Positions 33,010 to 45,351 of a DNA stretch of 64,000 nucleotides are shown piece by piece. The position numbers were made by a program, and so were the translations under genes. Position 1 is the first letter of the stretch. Each line of letters begins with the position of its first letter. This DNA is from Hermatobates lingyangjiaoensis. Its lineage: Eukaryota; Arthropoda; Insecta; Hemiptera; Hermatobatidae. The notes beneath the pieces are model-generated. The model made no database searches, had not been told where the DNA came from, and was given only the letters and a program-made list of their open reading frames with translations. Where the stretch lies: contig JAPFBL010000225.1 of NCBI GenBank assembly GCA_026182355.1, forward strand, positions 124,001-188,000, in the 5' to 3' direction.

Positions 33010-36000
33010 TGAGTGCAATGATGGATGCGGATTGACGGCTTGTCTAAGTCATTACTCGATGTTGTCTCCCTGAGTGCGTTCGTAAGGCTGTAAAACCCAT
33101 TGTTAACTGAAGACGCCTTATGCCAGCGCTGTCACCTGTTCTTCATCAGGCTTAGTTCACCGTATATCTTTTCACTGTCCTCTTAAGCTTGAAACCTAAA
33201 AGCAATATTTATTCAGTTATGTTGAAATCTTTAATTCGAAGCCACCACTCGTCATTATTTTGAGGTTAGATCGGTGAATTTACAATAGCCTTATAATAGT
33301 CGATTCCCTTTTATCTCCTTGCAGTAATGCTATGGAGGACTCCCTGAGATAATTTAATCCTCATGTTCTCTTCAGCTGCACTATATGTATCTTCAAGCAG
33401 TGTCACCATCTGAAAGGTAAGTCAAATTAGCGATTCAAGAACTCGATGATGCTGGTTGTTATGTTTTATTTTTGTTAAATAAAATAATAGAATCCCTGAT
33501 TTCAATTACATTAATAGTATTCTTTATATAAGTAGGAAAATAAAGTGAAGTAAGAGGTTTCTGGCGTTTGCCGGGAATGGCTGTGTTTTGCCACTCAGTC
33601 AGTAAATCCAGGAGTACAGTTGGTTAGGATTCCGTTACGTGACCTTTCGCAGTTCTCCCCTTCTACCTTACTCTTCTTCCAACAATATTCCGGTTATAAT
33701 GTACTGCAGGAATACAACAATAACTTCTGTCTTTTTAATTTTAAAGTGTTACTTATTATTCGCTCAACGTTCTTTCCAATATGTAAACACGAGCAAAACA
33801 AGGAGGGAAGTATAGTTAAATAAATTATTCTATTTATTAAAACTTAATGTAAAAAAGGCAATTTTTGGGATTTAAAAAGATTCATTAATTATGGTTGTTT
33901 CTATGATATCTGAATTTATGTGTATTTATTTATCACTGGATCAGATATTTAACAGTTTTAATTGGGAAGTGGTTTCCACATTTTCTCATTTTTGAAACAA
34001 TTAGCGACTTAATATTTAAACCAAAATTGACCGTGGTTAAAATTAAACCATTTGTATTAAAAAAAAAAACACAACAAAGCATGATATTGTTATATAACAT
34101 TTGTACTTAGATATAATGGTCGAATGATGCATAGGTTATTTGTTTGTGTAGGGATTTTGAAGTATTTGCTTTTAGTACTATACAACCGGCATCATTGCTC
34201 GTTCGTTAATGCTATGTATTAATTCTGCGAATAGCCCCACTTAATTGCCTCAGAAGTTTGTTTTAGCAATTTAAAAACTCACCATAAACAACTTGAAGAT
34301 GCTTGATCTAATTTCCTGTCAGATGTTTGTAATCTTCGTTTCACCAGACAATGGTAATAGATTTTATTATATTTTTTTTTATATTTATATATATATATTT
34401 GCTGTTGTTAAATCTTTCAAGGTATTTGTTTCGTTGATTGTGTTGTTAGTTTATATTATTATTGATGTAGTTAAATTAGGATTAAATCATGCAGAGGACC
34501 GTATCAGGGTTAGGTGATTGCAAGGTATAAACTTAAGTTAATATATATAAAAAGATACCGTAAATAAACACGTCAAAAACAATTCACTTTGAAAGATAAG
34601 TTCTAAAGGTCTTTATATAACATCAAATATACGAGGTGTGGCGCTATTAATAATTATTTTGTATATATTACAACACCTCTAAGAAGTGAATTTCCTATAT
34701 GTTTTCCAAAGCCATATAGTTCCTGTTTGAATTCATAGTCAGAGGTTATGGAATTTCATAGTGTTTTAGAATTAACATATCCACCGTATTAGCAATTGCA
34801 CAAACTTGTCTAAGCAGGCATAGGTGACTTGTTTGTTAAGGATTCCGTTCCACCATCTCCAACTGACGGTCTGTTAATCATTATTAAGATTGGAGTATAC
34901 AAATTATTCACTTTTGCTTTTATCTTGTTTCTCTCTTATCTTAACTTGTTTTGAAATGACAATAATTTGTTTTCTGTAAATTTATATTTCTATAAATTTC
35001 TGTTTTCTGTATTTTTATCTGTGAATTGGTGTATATCGCGAAGAACATGATGTTATACTGTGGTTTTACTGAATTTCATGTTTGCATAACTCTACATCGT
35101 GACTGACCTCCATAATTTATGGTTAGGTTAATCCCGACCCCAGACAGACCCGGTTTCAGTTTTTTTTTTTTTTTTGTGGTTACCGTGTATCTGGCATAAC
35201 AATATAAACAAGTATTTCTTGTGTATTTTTTATTATTATCCTGCTTTTTAAACATCAGAAACACATCCACACCGTGTCTTCTTAACTTCTCCAGCATTTT
35301 GGCATTATCGTTCAAAATATTTTGAATTGATAAATTATAAAAATATTTCCAGTAACCGCGACAGGTTTTTGACACGTCTTGTTGACACAGGGTGCCTATG
35401 CCAGTTTAGCAAGCGAGATCCCTACTGAATCAAAAACATGTCAATTTTGCTATTCACTATTGGCTTCACAAATTAAGGAATTCACCCTCGATGTCTCAAT
35501 AGGTCACGTGAAAAGTGGCATTGCTCAGTGCTTTTTAATGTCACTAAGTACCAGAAAGGGGTCCTGTTTTCCTAAAGGGCATACTTATTGTCTGTTATAT
35601 CAACTCCTCTGCCGTTATGACGCATGTCAAGACAACAGTACTAGTGTATCATCAACTTGATTGGTAAGTTTGTTTTTTGGTTTTATTAATTTTTCGTCTC
35701 CTATTCTCACTTTTCTAACTTATCATTATTTCCTTCCCTCGTTCTTTCATTTTATTTTTCATTTACGACTTTTATTATTATTATAGATTTGTTTCCAATA
35801 GTTTCTTGTTCGTAATGTTCGTGACACTCAGTATCACTACGAACGATCTGCAAACTCTGGTTATTCATTCTCCTGATGGTGTCTGTTGTCGAAATGAATT
35901 TTTGTGTTTTCTCTCTGTGATTTTATTATATATTTTTTTTTAGTTGTTCATTATCTATTTCTGCATGACTATACAATCTATCGAAACTATATTTCAGTCA

Positions 36001-36160
36001 ATAGAAGTATTACTCTTATTCTCAAGTGATACTTAAAAATTGCACAAATGATTACAAATCATCTTCACTTTTCAAGAACAATACTGTTCTCCTAACAACG
36101 ATGACTGTATAAATATTGAAATTATTTAAGACCCACATGAAATCAAAACCAACGTCTAAA
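33010..36160. other. Non-coding sequence with one degraded hammerhead phrase
   Basis: 35875-35920 reads CTCCTGATGGTGTC...GTCGAAATGAA, a family E-like ribozyme with A9 changed to G. A poly(T) run lies at 35160-35175. The open frame 35379-35660 has one C-x2-C but no finger pattern and no acceptor with a polypyrimidine tract. No gene is supported. Confidence 0.45.
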
Positions 36161-36169
36161 CCACTGTAC

Positions 36170-36310
36170 GGAATAAAAAAAAAAAAAACAAGAAAGACTA
36201 TGATCTTTCAACCAAATCAAGTGGGCTTCGTTTGTTTTAAGACTGCTTGTTCGGTTAAAAGATGTTAGTCTTTTTTTCTGATATTGTTATTGTGGTTTTG
36301 ATGTTGATAT
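36170..36310. mobile_element. Degenerate palindromic element, family A
   Basis: The inverted phrases gactatgatctttcaacca (left) and ggttaaaagatgttagtc (right) are shared with family A, with a shortened middle. No intact ribozyme core remains. Confidence 0.6.
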
Positions 36311-36319
36311 ATAAATATA

Positions 36320-37975
36320 TAACAAAATAATTTTATCAGGACTAGGTCAGTTCTTAAGGTTCTAATTAAAACTCTCATTGCCGACGTTTCGTTTTTTATT
36401 TATAACCTTTTTAATAGGCGTACAAAACAGAGGAAATATAAGAAATAATGCAATCGTTCAAAAATCAAACACACATAAAAAGGGAAAACGTTGGAAGATA
36501 TAGCGATTGACCGTATGATTTTTGGAAAATCATAGACGAGGGATATTGGATAACTAAAGAGGCAAATTGATTTAAGTGTGAAACTGTTTGTCGAGGAGTT
36601 TTATAGTTTTGGACTTCGGGATGTTATTACTGACATAAGTTTGAAAACAGATGACAGATAAAAATTGTTTTATTTGTTCCCTCAATATTATATATAACGA
36701 TGGCGTGTCGGTTTCAAATTTCAATTAAAGTTGAACATGTTCAAAGTGTGTACAGACTTGGAGGAACTCTATTAACGGATAGGTTATATTACGAATATAA
36801 CTCTTCGTAAATATGATTTGAATGTATTGTGAAACTTCGGTTAACCATTTTATACCAAAGTCCAATAAACAAAGCACGGAATGGGAGCACACCTGCTCAC
36901 ATGTCCGAGTGACATTTAGAACTCAAACATTTTATTATTTAACAAATTTTCTTGCATAATCATTCAACTTATGTATGTAGGTTTTCCATCTTTCTGGGAC
37001 TAAATACAGTAATTCATCAATTTTTCATTCTTGAATTACAATTTTTCGCAAGTATTACATAATAAATTGAAAAAAATATTGGAATTTCAGACATGTTTCG
37101 GTTTACTCTAACAATTTTTTTGGGAAAATAGGAGATGCTATTTAATTTTTGTATATTAATACAATTGTCAAAATACGAAACTGCGAGTTCCTGAAGTCCA
37201 CATGGATGGTTCAACGACCTCAACATCTATCCGTAAGACTAACATTGCACCTCCCAGGGGTCCCCGAGGAACATATCCATAAGTAACTAGCCCACAGATA
37301 CTGAACCCCTAAACGAAGCATTAACATTCAAATAACGAAGTTTTCAACAATTAAATATTACTTGTACAATCCAGTATAGTGTGGTATTTACTCATATTGG
37401 GGATTTCAATTTGTGTGGAGACGTAATTCTTGAAATCCCCAAGTAAGGGTAGTACCTGATACCTGTTTTTATGTAACCTTCTATTTTATGGTTATTTCTA
37501 TTTACGAATGATAAAATTAAATGAGATAGTATATTTTATATGAACATATTTTAAATATGTCATTTATAACTTCAAAGGTTGCTAAATAATTTGTACTAAT
37601 TTGCTAATCTCTTGATTTTTTTAAGAAAGCCTCAGAGTAGACCGAAACAAGTCGGATATTTCAAAGATTTGTTTAATTTATTTTATAATAATTGGGAAAT
37701 AGACCCTAGTTTTTGATTGTTATGTTTCATGTGTTATGATTCATGCTATTACTTGACCAAGTAGACATGTGTAAATAGTTTTGTTCAGCTTTGATATAAA
37801 TTTATGTGTAGTTTGGCGAACAATTTGTTTCTTTACTGATTACATTCACTGGAGTGTAGTAGAAGTAAGCTCATATGAAGTATAATGCTTCTTTTTCTTT
37901 ACAAGATTTGCATTACAGATTTGTATATTTATATATATTCGAAATTTCAGAAACACTTACGGCTTTACATGTAAA
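36320..37975. other. Non-coding sequence, no gene seen
   Basis: A family I-like phrase (gccgacgtttcg) at about 36380 and a family F-like phrase near 37400 are small relics. No coding exon. Confidence 0.4.
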
Positions 37976-37981
37976 TATCAT

Positions 37982-38610
37982 AAAAAGATTTCACATAAAC
38001 ACATGAAACAACAATCAATGACCAAACCACAATAAGAAATGGGAAAACAAGACTAAGGTGTTTCAACCATAACAAGCGGTCGTCGTCAGAGTCAAAAACC
38101 CAACTGAAACACTAGAAGTAAAAAACATCTGGTGAGGAAAGAGTGGTATTTTAAAAGGGTGAAAGTGCAGGAAAGGACTAATGTCCAGAAAGGGATGTTT
38201 GGGGAAACAAAGGAGTACAGTAAGAAAAAGTAAAAAAACTATCCGCTACCTGTCAACCCTCTTTGAAGAGGCTATTGCCCTCGCAACGAAAATATCAAGT
38301 TTGAAGAGACCGTTACTAATGTTTATAATATTTTATCTATTAAATTTAATTAGAGACGATTCAATAATATTTCTTAACAACATTGATTTTTCATAGGTAA
38401 TGAATTTAGCTCCTGTCCAATCAATATGATGATTTTCATTTTCACCCTTTTAAAATATCACTCTTCCCTCCCACTCTTCTCAACCCCTCACCAGATGTTT
38501 TCTGCATCTAGTGTTTCAGTTGGGTTTTTGACTCTGACGAAGACCGGTCGTTACGCTTGAAAGATCTTAGTCTTGTTTTCTATTTCTTATTGTGGTTTGA
38601 TCATTGTTAA
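37982..38610. mobile_element. Large palindromic hammerhead element, family A (629 bp)
   Basis: Arms of about 170 bp (37982-38165 and 38440-38610) enclose roughly 270 bp of unique DNA. The right arm has an intact hammerhead (38530-38572); the left arm's minus-strand ribozyme (38051-38093) keeps CTGACGA but has a damaged stem III. The arms extend further inward than in other family A copies (ccagatgtttt..tagtgtttcag), so this is the longest version of the family here. The unique core has a 71-codon open frame (38181-38396) with no recognisable domain. Confidence 0.82.
38530..38572 (+). ncRNA. Hammerhead ribozyme, family A
   Basis: Stem I GACT/AGTC, core CTGACGA at 38534-38540 with extra A, helix II partly mismatched (GACCG opposite CGCTT), GAAA at 38559-38562, stem III AGATCT, cleavage after U38568. 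Confidence 0.65.
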
Positions 38611-38619
38611 TATGATATT

Positions 38620-41440
38620 GACTGTGTGGTCGAGTAGAAAAAGTAATTCGGGACAATACTTGCTAGGTTCAAACAAATTTTATATCCAACGTTTGATTGG
38701 TGGAGTGTTACGTTTTCACGTGAACAGTATTATGGGTATCCTCTGAATGTACACGAGTAAATGAGGAATATAATGGATCAAGAACTTGCTGAGCACACTT
38801 AGACATCTTAATTGTGTAATTGCTTTTGTTTTAACGAATTATTTTACAATTCCTTAAATTTAATATTACATTTTTAAGGAGTTTTTCAATTCCAAAATTT
38901 TAATACTCCTATAATTAATAATGTTTTTAATATACAATCTGAAATGTCGGATATAAAAGTTAGATTTGAACTAAGAAATTGATCATTCTCTAATTATTAT
39001 TTTCCATGTATGATGTTTGACTATAAAGCGGTCTCTGCGGTATCTTTTGTTTAGGCTAAAACCAGTAGCACGTTGTTCCGAAATGTGTAGATTCTTTTAC
39101 TTAGCTTAGTGATGCTGACTTGTTTAGCAGTGTTAATCGCCTTGTGTATTGTGATGTCTTTGTATGTCAACTGTTGTGATTTGTATAGATTTTTCCTTTT
39201 TATAGCATGTTTTCATAATGCCGCAATAGTAGCTCTGTTATCAATATAATTGTTTAACCTTTTTTTTCTAGTTTCAGGTAAAATTATTTTATTGATTTCT
39301 TAGGCGATAATTTAAATCAATATTTTTTTCTCTTTTAATGGTTATTTCAATAATTGTTTTATCGTTTATATTATATATAGTTTTTACGTTACTGGTACAG
39401 TACCATTAATTTATACTATTTAACATATATGATGTGGTATTAAGCTTATGTTAAGTCCTGCAGATAGTTCAACTGCAGAGTCAGTTTAAAATTCAAGTTG
39501 TTTAAAATTCATTGAAAATTTTTTTTTTTTTTAATTTTGAAAAAAAATTTAAATCAGTTATGTTGGCTTGTAGAATTTCGCTTAAAATATTGATAAGATA
39601 AAGGAGTATTATAAATGTTAGTGATATTTTGTGTGAAGTGAGAGCACCTCGCCCGACGCCATTGAGCCACTAGGCCCCCTCTCAGTGGTCGTCAGCGAGG
39701 TATTTTCACCATATGACCCCCATGTACTTCACAAAACAACCTGTTTTACTAACTTGTGTAAACACAGTACTTACCATGTTCTAAAGTAGTTTCTTCATTT
39801 TACTTGTACATGATTACTAATAAACTTGTAGATACAACAATCTACTTATTGAAGTTAAGTTATGTCATATACGAGTAAGTTAATCTGTTTTGTATATCGA
39901 AATATTTTTTTTTTTTGTAATGCTGTAAATAAACTCTTGTAATTGTAACATTTTTGTTCCCGTATTTCCCATAAAACTTTTGTTGTTTTGTTTTTCTTTT
40001 ATGTAATCTGCTACAGTTACTGTATGTAATATATTTTCATATTTATAATGTATGTATTGTTTTCTTCCAAGTACGATTTATTTTTGTACATATTATGCAG
40101 TGTAGATATTTTAAACCTAGAAGATTTTCAAATATTTTAGATTTAAAAAGTACTGTGTTAAATATTAATGTCAAGTAAACGTGTTCCTCTTATATATATA
40201 TATATATATATATATTGTACCATGATCAAGACTGCTAGAAAACATTGTATAGTAGTATTTTGTGAAATATAAGTGTTTATACCATGTATGTTTTCATAAC
40301 CCGTAGAATACCAATCAGTTTTTAGTGAGCCTTGGTGCTAGTGTATGTCTAGTTATCTTCTAATAGAAATATAAATATTACAATAGATTACAACACATTG
40401 TACCTGCTCATTCTTAACTTCTTCTCAAGCGAAGTACGAGTATAAATATTAAAGTAGTAGAGGTCAAAGTTTTCATATCCAGGTCGTATTAAATAAATAT
40501 TACGCTATCAACGGTGCCCAATGTAGTGTATTACTTCATTGTAAATAAATATATACAATTATAAAATTAAATTTAAAACTTGAACTTTGTGGTGATATTG
40601 AGTTAACTAAGGTCTGATTTTGTCGCGATATAACTTTGAAAACTTTTCAGTTTAATTGTTAGTTTCATCAAATGTTTTACATTTTTTGCTGATTTATTAC
40701 TATTATCTTATGAAAGATTGTTTAAATATCAAAAACATGTAGAGAACTGTTGAGTTAAAAAAAGAAATCTTTGAAAGGTAAGTGTTCTCCGTCTTATTTG
40801 AACGTACACTTGCTAACTTACAGAAAGAATAGCGTTTTACTATTTGTTTGACATTGTCAGTGGAATTTGACGATTGTGATTAAAACGCATTTATGCAGGG
40901 TATAAAGGTTAGGGCCTGCATTTTGTTACGGATCAATATTCTTCTATCTAAGGAGTCTGTTATGTACTGAGACCTTCACTGAAGATGAAAATATCTCTTG
41001 TAAGGTACATCTCACCATCTCACGTTGTATTGTTTTTCTAAGTCATTTAAATCGTTTTGACAGTCAATCTAATGACAGTTAAATAAGAAAATAAGACTGT
41101 AACATAAATAATAAAATACTTATCTAATACTTAGATAATTAAGGATTAATTAATACTTATCTAGTTATAAATTAAATAAGACTTAATACTTTGGCTTATT
41201 CAGATATAGTCTAAGTAATGAAATGTAAATTATTTGGAATACAAACTCATTCACGGACTGAAAAAGAGGGATTTAGCAGTAAATGTTTAATCGATTTAAG
41301 TTAATTTTTCTTAAAACTGAGGTGAAATGTACAATTAGTATTTCAATTAATTCTTTCCGATGTAGTTAGTTTCAAGATATCCGTCAAAAATCCAATTGTT
41401 GATTAGAGCTATGTGTCATACTTTTATTAAATGCCAGTTA
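38620..41440. other. Non-coding sequence, no gene seen
   Basis: 39645-39690 on the minus strand resembles a tRNA-like head (CCTAGTGGCTCAATGG) but lacks a box B. A (TA)n run lies at 40193-40216. Nothing else is supportable. Confidence 0.4.
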
Positions 41441-41450
41441 TATTCTAGAG

Positions 41451-42120
41451 CAGTGCTTCTCAAACGGTGCGCCCTGGAAGGTAGCCAGGTGCTCCCCAAG
41501 ATAATGGAAGATTAAGTTTATATAAGAGATTTATAGTTTTTGCATCATTTTAATTTATTTGAGAAAACACCAAGTATGTGGTTTTCAAGTCTCGGCCACT
41601 AGATATTTTGAAGTGGAAGGTAAATTCTTTAATCTTTAAGCATCAATGGATAATACTTCCTCTTTGCCTTTAGTCGGGGATTTAAATCATTTTTACTAGC
41701 CCCTCTCCCTCCCTCTCTCTACTCCCTCTCTCTCTTTCTTTCTATTCTTTTTCTTAAAAAAACTATCATTTATCCATCATGTGTTATAAATCTTTGACTA
41801 AATTTTCATATTAAATCAGTGACGCGCCCAAAGTTTTTTTTGGTTTCAAAGGCCCTGAGTAAAAATGTTACAACATGACTGAAGATAATTTATATAAGAA
41901 TTTATAGTTTTTCACATTTAATCATTTGAGAAAACGCCAAGTTTGTGGTTTTCAAGTGGCCCTAGAATTTTGAATGAAGGTAATTAGCTTTAGATCTCAA
42001 GATCAAGACGTAATACTCTGCTTTGCTTTGTCGATTTAATCTTCACTAGACCTCTACTGTCTCTCAACCCTTCTACTGCTTTTTGTTCATTATTCTTTCA
42101 TGATCTATCTTAGAAAAACT
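41451..42120. repeat. hAT-like left terminus followed by a diverged ~370-bp tandem duplication
   Basis: CAGTGCTTCTCAAACGGTGCG at 41451 resembles a hAT end; no partner end was found. 41510-41760 and 41880-42120 are two copies of one segment (shared 'gagaaaac.ccaagt.tgtggttttcaagt'). The second copy has many one- or two-base deletions, which looks more like unpolished sequence or relaxed decay than ordinary substitution. Confidence 0.6.
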
Positions 42121-42485
42121 AACGATGTAATTCATTGTTGCTGTTCATTAATCTTCATGATGCTAAATTCGTTATGGAACACCGTGAGGCCATGCTTTGT
42201 TTGTTTCATTATTCTTCATAATGCTAAACGTTTATGGAACACCTGATGAGATGCATTTTTGTTCATTATTACAGTTCATAGATGCTACCAAGATTAGGTG
42301 TGAACAAACTATAGATGCTTGTTTGTTCATTATTCTTCATAGATGCTAAACGTTATGGAACACCTGATGAGATGCTTGTTTGTTCATTATTCTTCATAGA
42401 TGCTAAACGTTATGGAACACCTGATGAGATGCTTGTTTGTTCATTATTCTTCATAAATGCTAAACGTTATGGAACACCTGATGAG
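42120..42485. repeat. Minisatellite, 57-bp unit
   Basis: Three near-identical units start at 42315, 42372 and 42429. Degraded copies with deletions extend upstream to about 42120. The unit is 19 codons and stays open in one frame (MLVCSLFFIDAKRYGTPDE), so the open frame 42315-42653 is a by-product of the array. Confidence 0.88.
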
Positions 42486-42659
42486 TCACTTAGGACAATG
42501 CTCGGGATGCATGTCATTGCATCATTGCATGTAGTCCTGCATACTGCTACCGTCTCTACATCTCATAGCCTAATATGGAGTACATGCAATCCTTATCTAC
42601 TTTTGCCTCGTTATATAAAACACAGTAAGTACTACATTGATACGTACTATTAGATTTTT

Positions 42660-43560
42660 CAGTGGGAATAATAATTGCTAAAAAAAAAAAAAAAACAAAA
42701 CAAATGTTATCCAACATGTTAATATTATATCTGAAGAACTCTACAATTCACTGCATTGTGCTCATAAAACAAACATGGAGCAGTTAGAGACCATTACAGC
42801 TGGAACTGTTATTTCTTCATACATTACTCGGTACTCAGTCATTTTATTTCTTTAGATATTTTACGGTATTCATAAAACTGAATTATATATTCTAGGAGTA
42901 AGTAGGTTGATGGAATAATATTCAATTGTCAAATCACCAGATATATATATTGCATGAATATAACTGATAATGTTATTAATAAATGTCTTATAATTTGGTT
43001 TCTCCAATAATTGTCCTTCGTACTATGTTGTTGCGTTCTTCACGATGGTTCTTTGGCATTTAAAATGAATCGTCTTGGAAATAAGCAATTACGAACAGAA
43101 TACTTACATCTCTTGTTTTTCTCAGTCGCAGTTGGAGTACTGATGCTATTGGCGTTCGATTTTTAAGGGGTTGTATTATCGTCAAAACTCAACATCTGTT
43201 AAAATAGTCCATTGACTTAGGCTATTCAGTATCATAACAGACAGAGATTCCGCTATGCCTGTTCTGTACAGATGCACGTCATACCCAATTAGAATTCTAA
43301 AATAGACAACACTATTTGCTCAAGGCGAACTACTTGTCAGAGCGTTGCCAATCTATTTTTTGGTGATTGGTTGTGAGCCGTTTTGCAAGAACAGAGGACA
43401 CAACGGGTAGGCGGTTGAGATTTTATACAGAGTTCCTATCATTAGGTTTGGTGGTTTTATTCAGGCCATCGGTCTTCTTCTATTCTCAGTATATATTTTA
43501 CTAGCCCTTCTTTCATCAATATGTTATAAAACGAAGACCCAATCCAGAATTATATACAAC
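42660..43560. other. Non-coding sequence, no gene seen
   Basis: No exon or element end that I can support. Confidence 0.4.
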
Positions 43561-43599
43561 TTTAAAACTTAGTGAAGTGGTCTTCCACAAGGTAAATCC

Positions 43600-44157
43600 A
43601 TATATATATATATATTAGTGTAACTAGGTAGCAGACCTTCGTTTATATAAATATTATTAACTTTCTTCCCAACTTCTCTATGTATTATTTTTCGATACAG
43701 TTTTTCAAAATTTCGGATCTCACATTTCCATCTACTTGGTACTGAGTACAACAGTTCACCAAAAGATTTGTTCGTACAATCCATTTAATGATGAAAAAGT
43801 TACAAATAAAAATACAGACCAACGTTTCGGTCATCAATGACCATCCTCTGAGTTTGATAATAGATAAATCGAAGCTTATCTATTTATCTTAGCTATTTAT
43901 CTTTTTATTTATCTATTTAGCTTCGATTTATCTATTATCAAACCCTGAGGATGGTCATTGATGACCGAAACGTTGGTCTATATTTTGATTTGTAATTTTT
44001 TCATCATTAAATGGATTGTACGAACAAATCTTTTGGTGAACTGTTGTACTCAGTACCAAGTAGATGGAAATGTGAGATCCGAAATCTTGAAAAACTGTAT
44101 CGAAAAATAATACATAGAGGAGTTGGGAAGAAATTTAATAATGTTTATATATATATA
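43600..44157. mobile_element. Palindromic hammerhead/PLE element, family H, with PLE N-terminal coding in both arms
   Basis: Arms 43640-43880 (inverse) and 43915-44150 pair over about 230 bp. In each arm the order is hammerhead, about 60 bp of leader, then an ATG opening a PLE-like N-terminus (MDCTNKSFGELLYSVPSRWK, then LEKLYRKIIHR). The left-arm frame (minus, from 43784) continues to NEGLLPSYTNIYIY and ends in (TA)n at 43600-43616. The right-arm frame ends earlier at about 44150. A ribozyme immediately upstream of the ORF start is the arrangement described for PLE terminal repeats. Confidence 0.82.
43942..43977 (+). ncRNA. Hammerhead ribozyme, family H (textbook minimal form)
   Basis: Stem I ACC (43942-43944) with GGT (43975-43977). 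Core CTGAGGA is at 43945-43951 plus extra T43952. Helix II GGTCA/TGACC is perfect with loop TTGA. GAAA is at 43967-43970, stem III is ACGT, and cleavage is after U43974. The inverse copy at about 43820-43855 has U4 changed to A (CAGAGGA) and should be inactive. Confidence 0.8.
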
Positions 44158-44305
44158 AAAAGATTTCACATAAACAAGTGAAATAACAATCAATGATCAA
44201 ACCACAATAAGAGAATGGGAAAACAAGACTAAGATTTAGTCTTATTTTCCCATTTTGTTATTGTGGTTTGATCATTGATATAATATATATATATATATAT
44301 ATTAC
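44158..44305. mobile_element. Palindromic element, family A, collapsed, ending in (TA)n
   Basis: The inverted family A ends (aatcaatgatcaaaccacaa and its inverse) meet almost directly at about 44233. The ribozyme segments are lost by a central deletion. (TA)n follows at 44280-44301. Confidence 0.75.
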
Positions 44306-44339
44306 CTATCTATCATGGGAATACTATTCTATATACATT

Positions 44340-44600
44340 AATAGTTACAGCTAGAGAACACAAGAAAAGGACGAACACTCTGGCGCATCGGCCAGTGGAC
44401 GCATTTACGTCTCCGTTCCTTCATTCTTTCTCCTTTTATTTTCTTTCTTTCTACTCTCCTGAAGATGGCAAGACGCCGAAATTATCGAGATTCGTGAGTG
44501 TTCGTTCTTTTTCTTGTGTTCTCTAGTTGTAACTTTAATTATTTGTCCGTTTGGACCGTCTGATTTCATTTTCAATTCAAATTATATATATATATAGAGT
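44340..44600. mobile_element. Hammerhead element, family B, ending in (TA)n
   Basis: Arms 44344-44380 and 44496-44534 are inverted copies of 'gagaacacaagaaaaggacg'. A hammerhead lies at 44452-44500. (TA)n at 44583-44597 bounds the right side. Confidence 0.72.
44452..44500 (+). ncRNA. Hammerhead-like ribozyme, family B
   Basis: Core CTGAAGA at 44459-44465, extra T, helix II GGC/GCC, GAAA at 44478-44481, stem I CTCTC with GTGAG (4 of 5 pairs). Stem III (ATT..ATT) has a central mismatch. Predicted cleavage after C44493. Confidence 0.58.
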
Positions 44601-44870
44601 TCAATATACATAAAGAAACATAGAGAAATTAAAAACACACACTTACAGTCTCTAATTTTTGGTTGAACCGTTTCAGGAGAGATAAGAGAGGGAAACAAAG
44701 CGTACTGGTACAGAGACGGTTCGAGACGGTCTCCAACGGTCTCTGTACCAGTGCACTTTGTTTCCCTCTCTTATCTCTCCTGAAGACGGTTCAACTGAAA
44801 ATTAGAGACTGTAAGTGTGTGTTTTTAATTTCTCTATGTTTCTTTATGTACATTGAATGAACTGTATTTG
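44600..44870. mobile_element. Near-perfect palindromic hammerhead element, family C
   Basis: Arms 44600-44720 and 44745-44860 pair over almost their whole length. The plus arm keeps the ribozyme at 44776-44808. The minus arm core reads CTGAAAC and is broken. A relative lies at 60590-60725. Confidence 0.82.
44776..44808 (+). ncRNA. Hammerhead ribozyme, family C
   Basis: Stem I TCTC (44776-44779) with GAGA (44805-44808). Core CTGAAGA is at 44780-44786, extra C, then a weak helix II (GGT/ACT). GAAA is at 44797-44800, stem III is the self-complementary AATT, and cleavage is after A44804. Confidence 0.64.
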
Positions 44871-44940
44871 TCCATTTGGGATCGTATTTTCATCGAAAAA
44901 GTGTATATATATTTACAAAACTAAACGGTCATACTTTTAT

Positions 44941-44944
<4 letters not shown>

Positions 44945-44974
<30 letters not shown>

Positions 44975-45302
44975 TTAATCTATCTATTTATTCTCTATTA
45001 GTCCAGTTATACCGTTGACCTTTAACTCTTTTATTCTAACTTTTTTCTTGTTCATTATTGACCTTTGACCTTCTCTTTATATTCGCCTGTACTTATCCTT
45101 TTAATCTATTTATAGCAATGACTAAGCATGAGTCATCGATTTTAATTTAACCTGTCACTTGGCCAAGTCCTTTTCCAGTTGAACCCTGTTAGCTGGAGGT
45201 TAGTTCTTAGGATCGAATCTTTCAGTCTTAAGATCGTGAATGCGGACACTGCGGTTAATTTTAATAATACCTGTTTAAAAGAGAATCTGCTGTCTCTTTA
45301 TA

Positions 45303-45351
<49 letters not shown>

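Noticed and set aside
31950..33150. Hammerhead on the minus strand near 33140 (CTGATGA present)
   Set aside because: The GAAA segment and helix II are missing; only the heptamer and a dispersed inverted repeat remain.
35379..35660. Possible additional finger exon upstream of the array
   Set aside because: One C-x2-C is present, but there is no C-x12-H spacing, no second finger, a poor polypyrimidine tract and no matching phase evidence.
38181..38396. Protein encoded inside the long family A palindrome
   Set aside because: A 71-codon frame with no domain and ordinary intron-like composition; could be chance.
39645..39690. tRNA gene or SINE head
   Set aside because: Only a box A-like phrase is present; no box B or cloverleaf could be drawn.
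42315..42653. A repeat-containing protein of 112 residues
   Set aside because: The repeat is explained by a 57-bp minisatellite whose length happens to be divisible by three; no other coding evidence.
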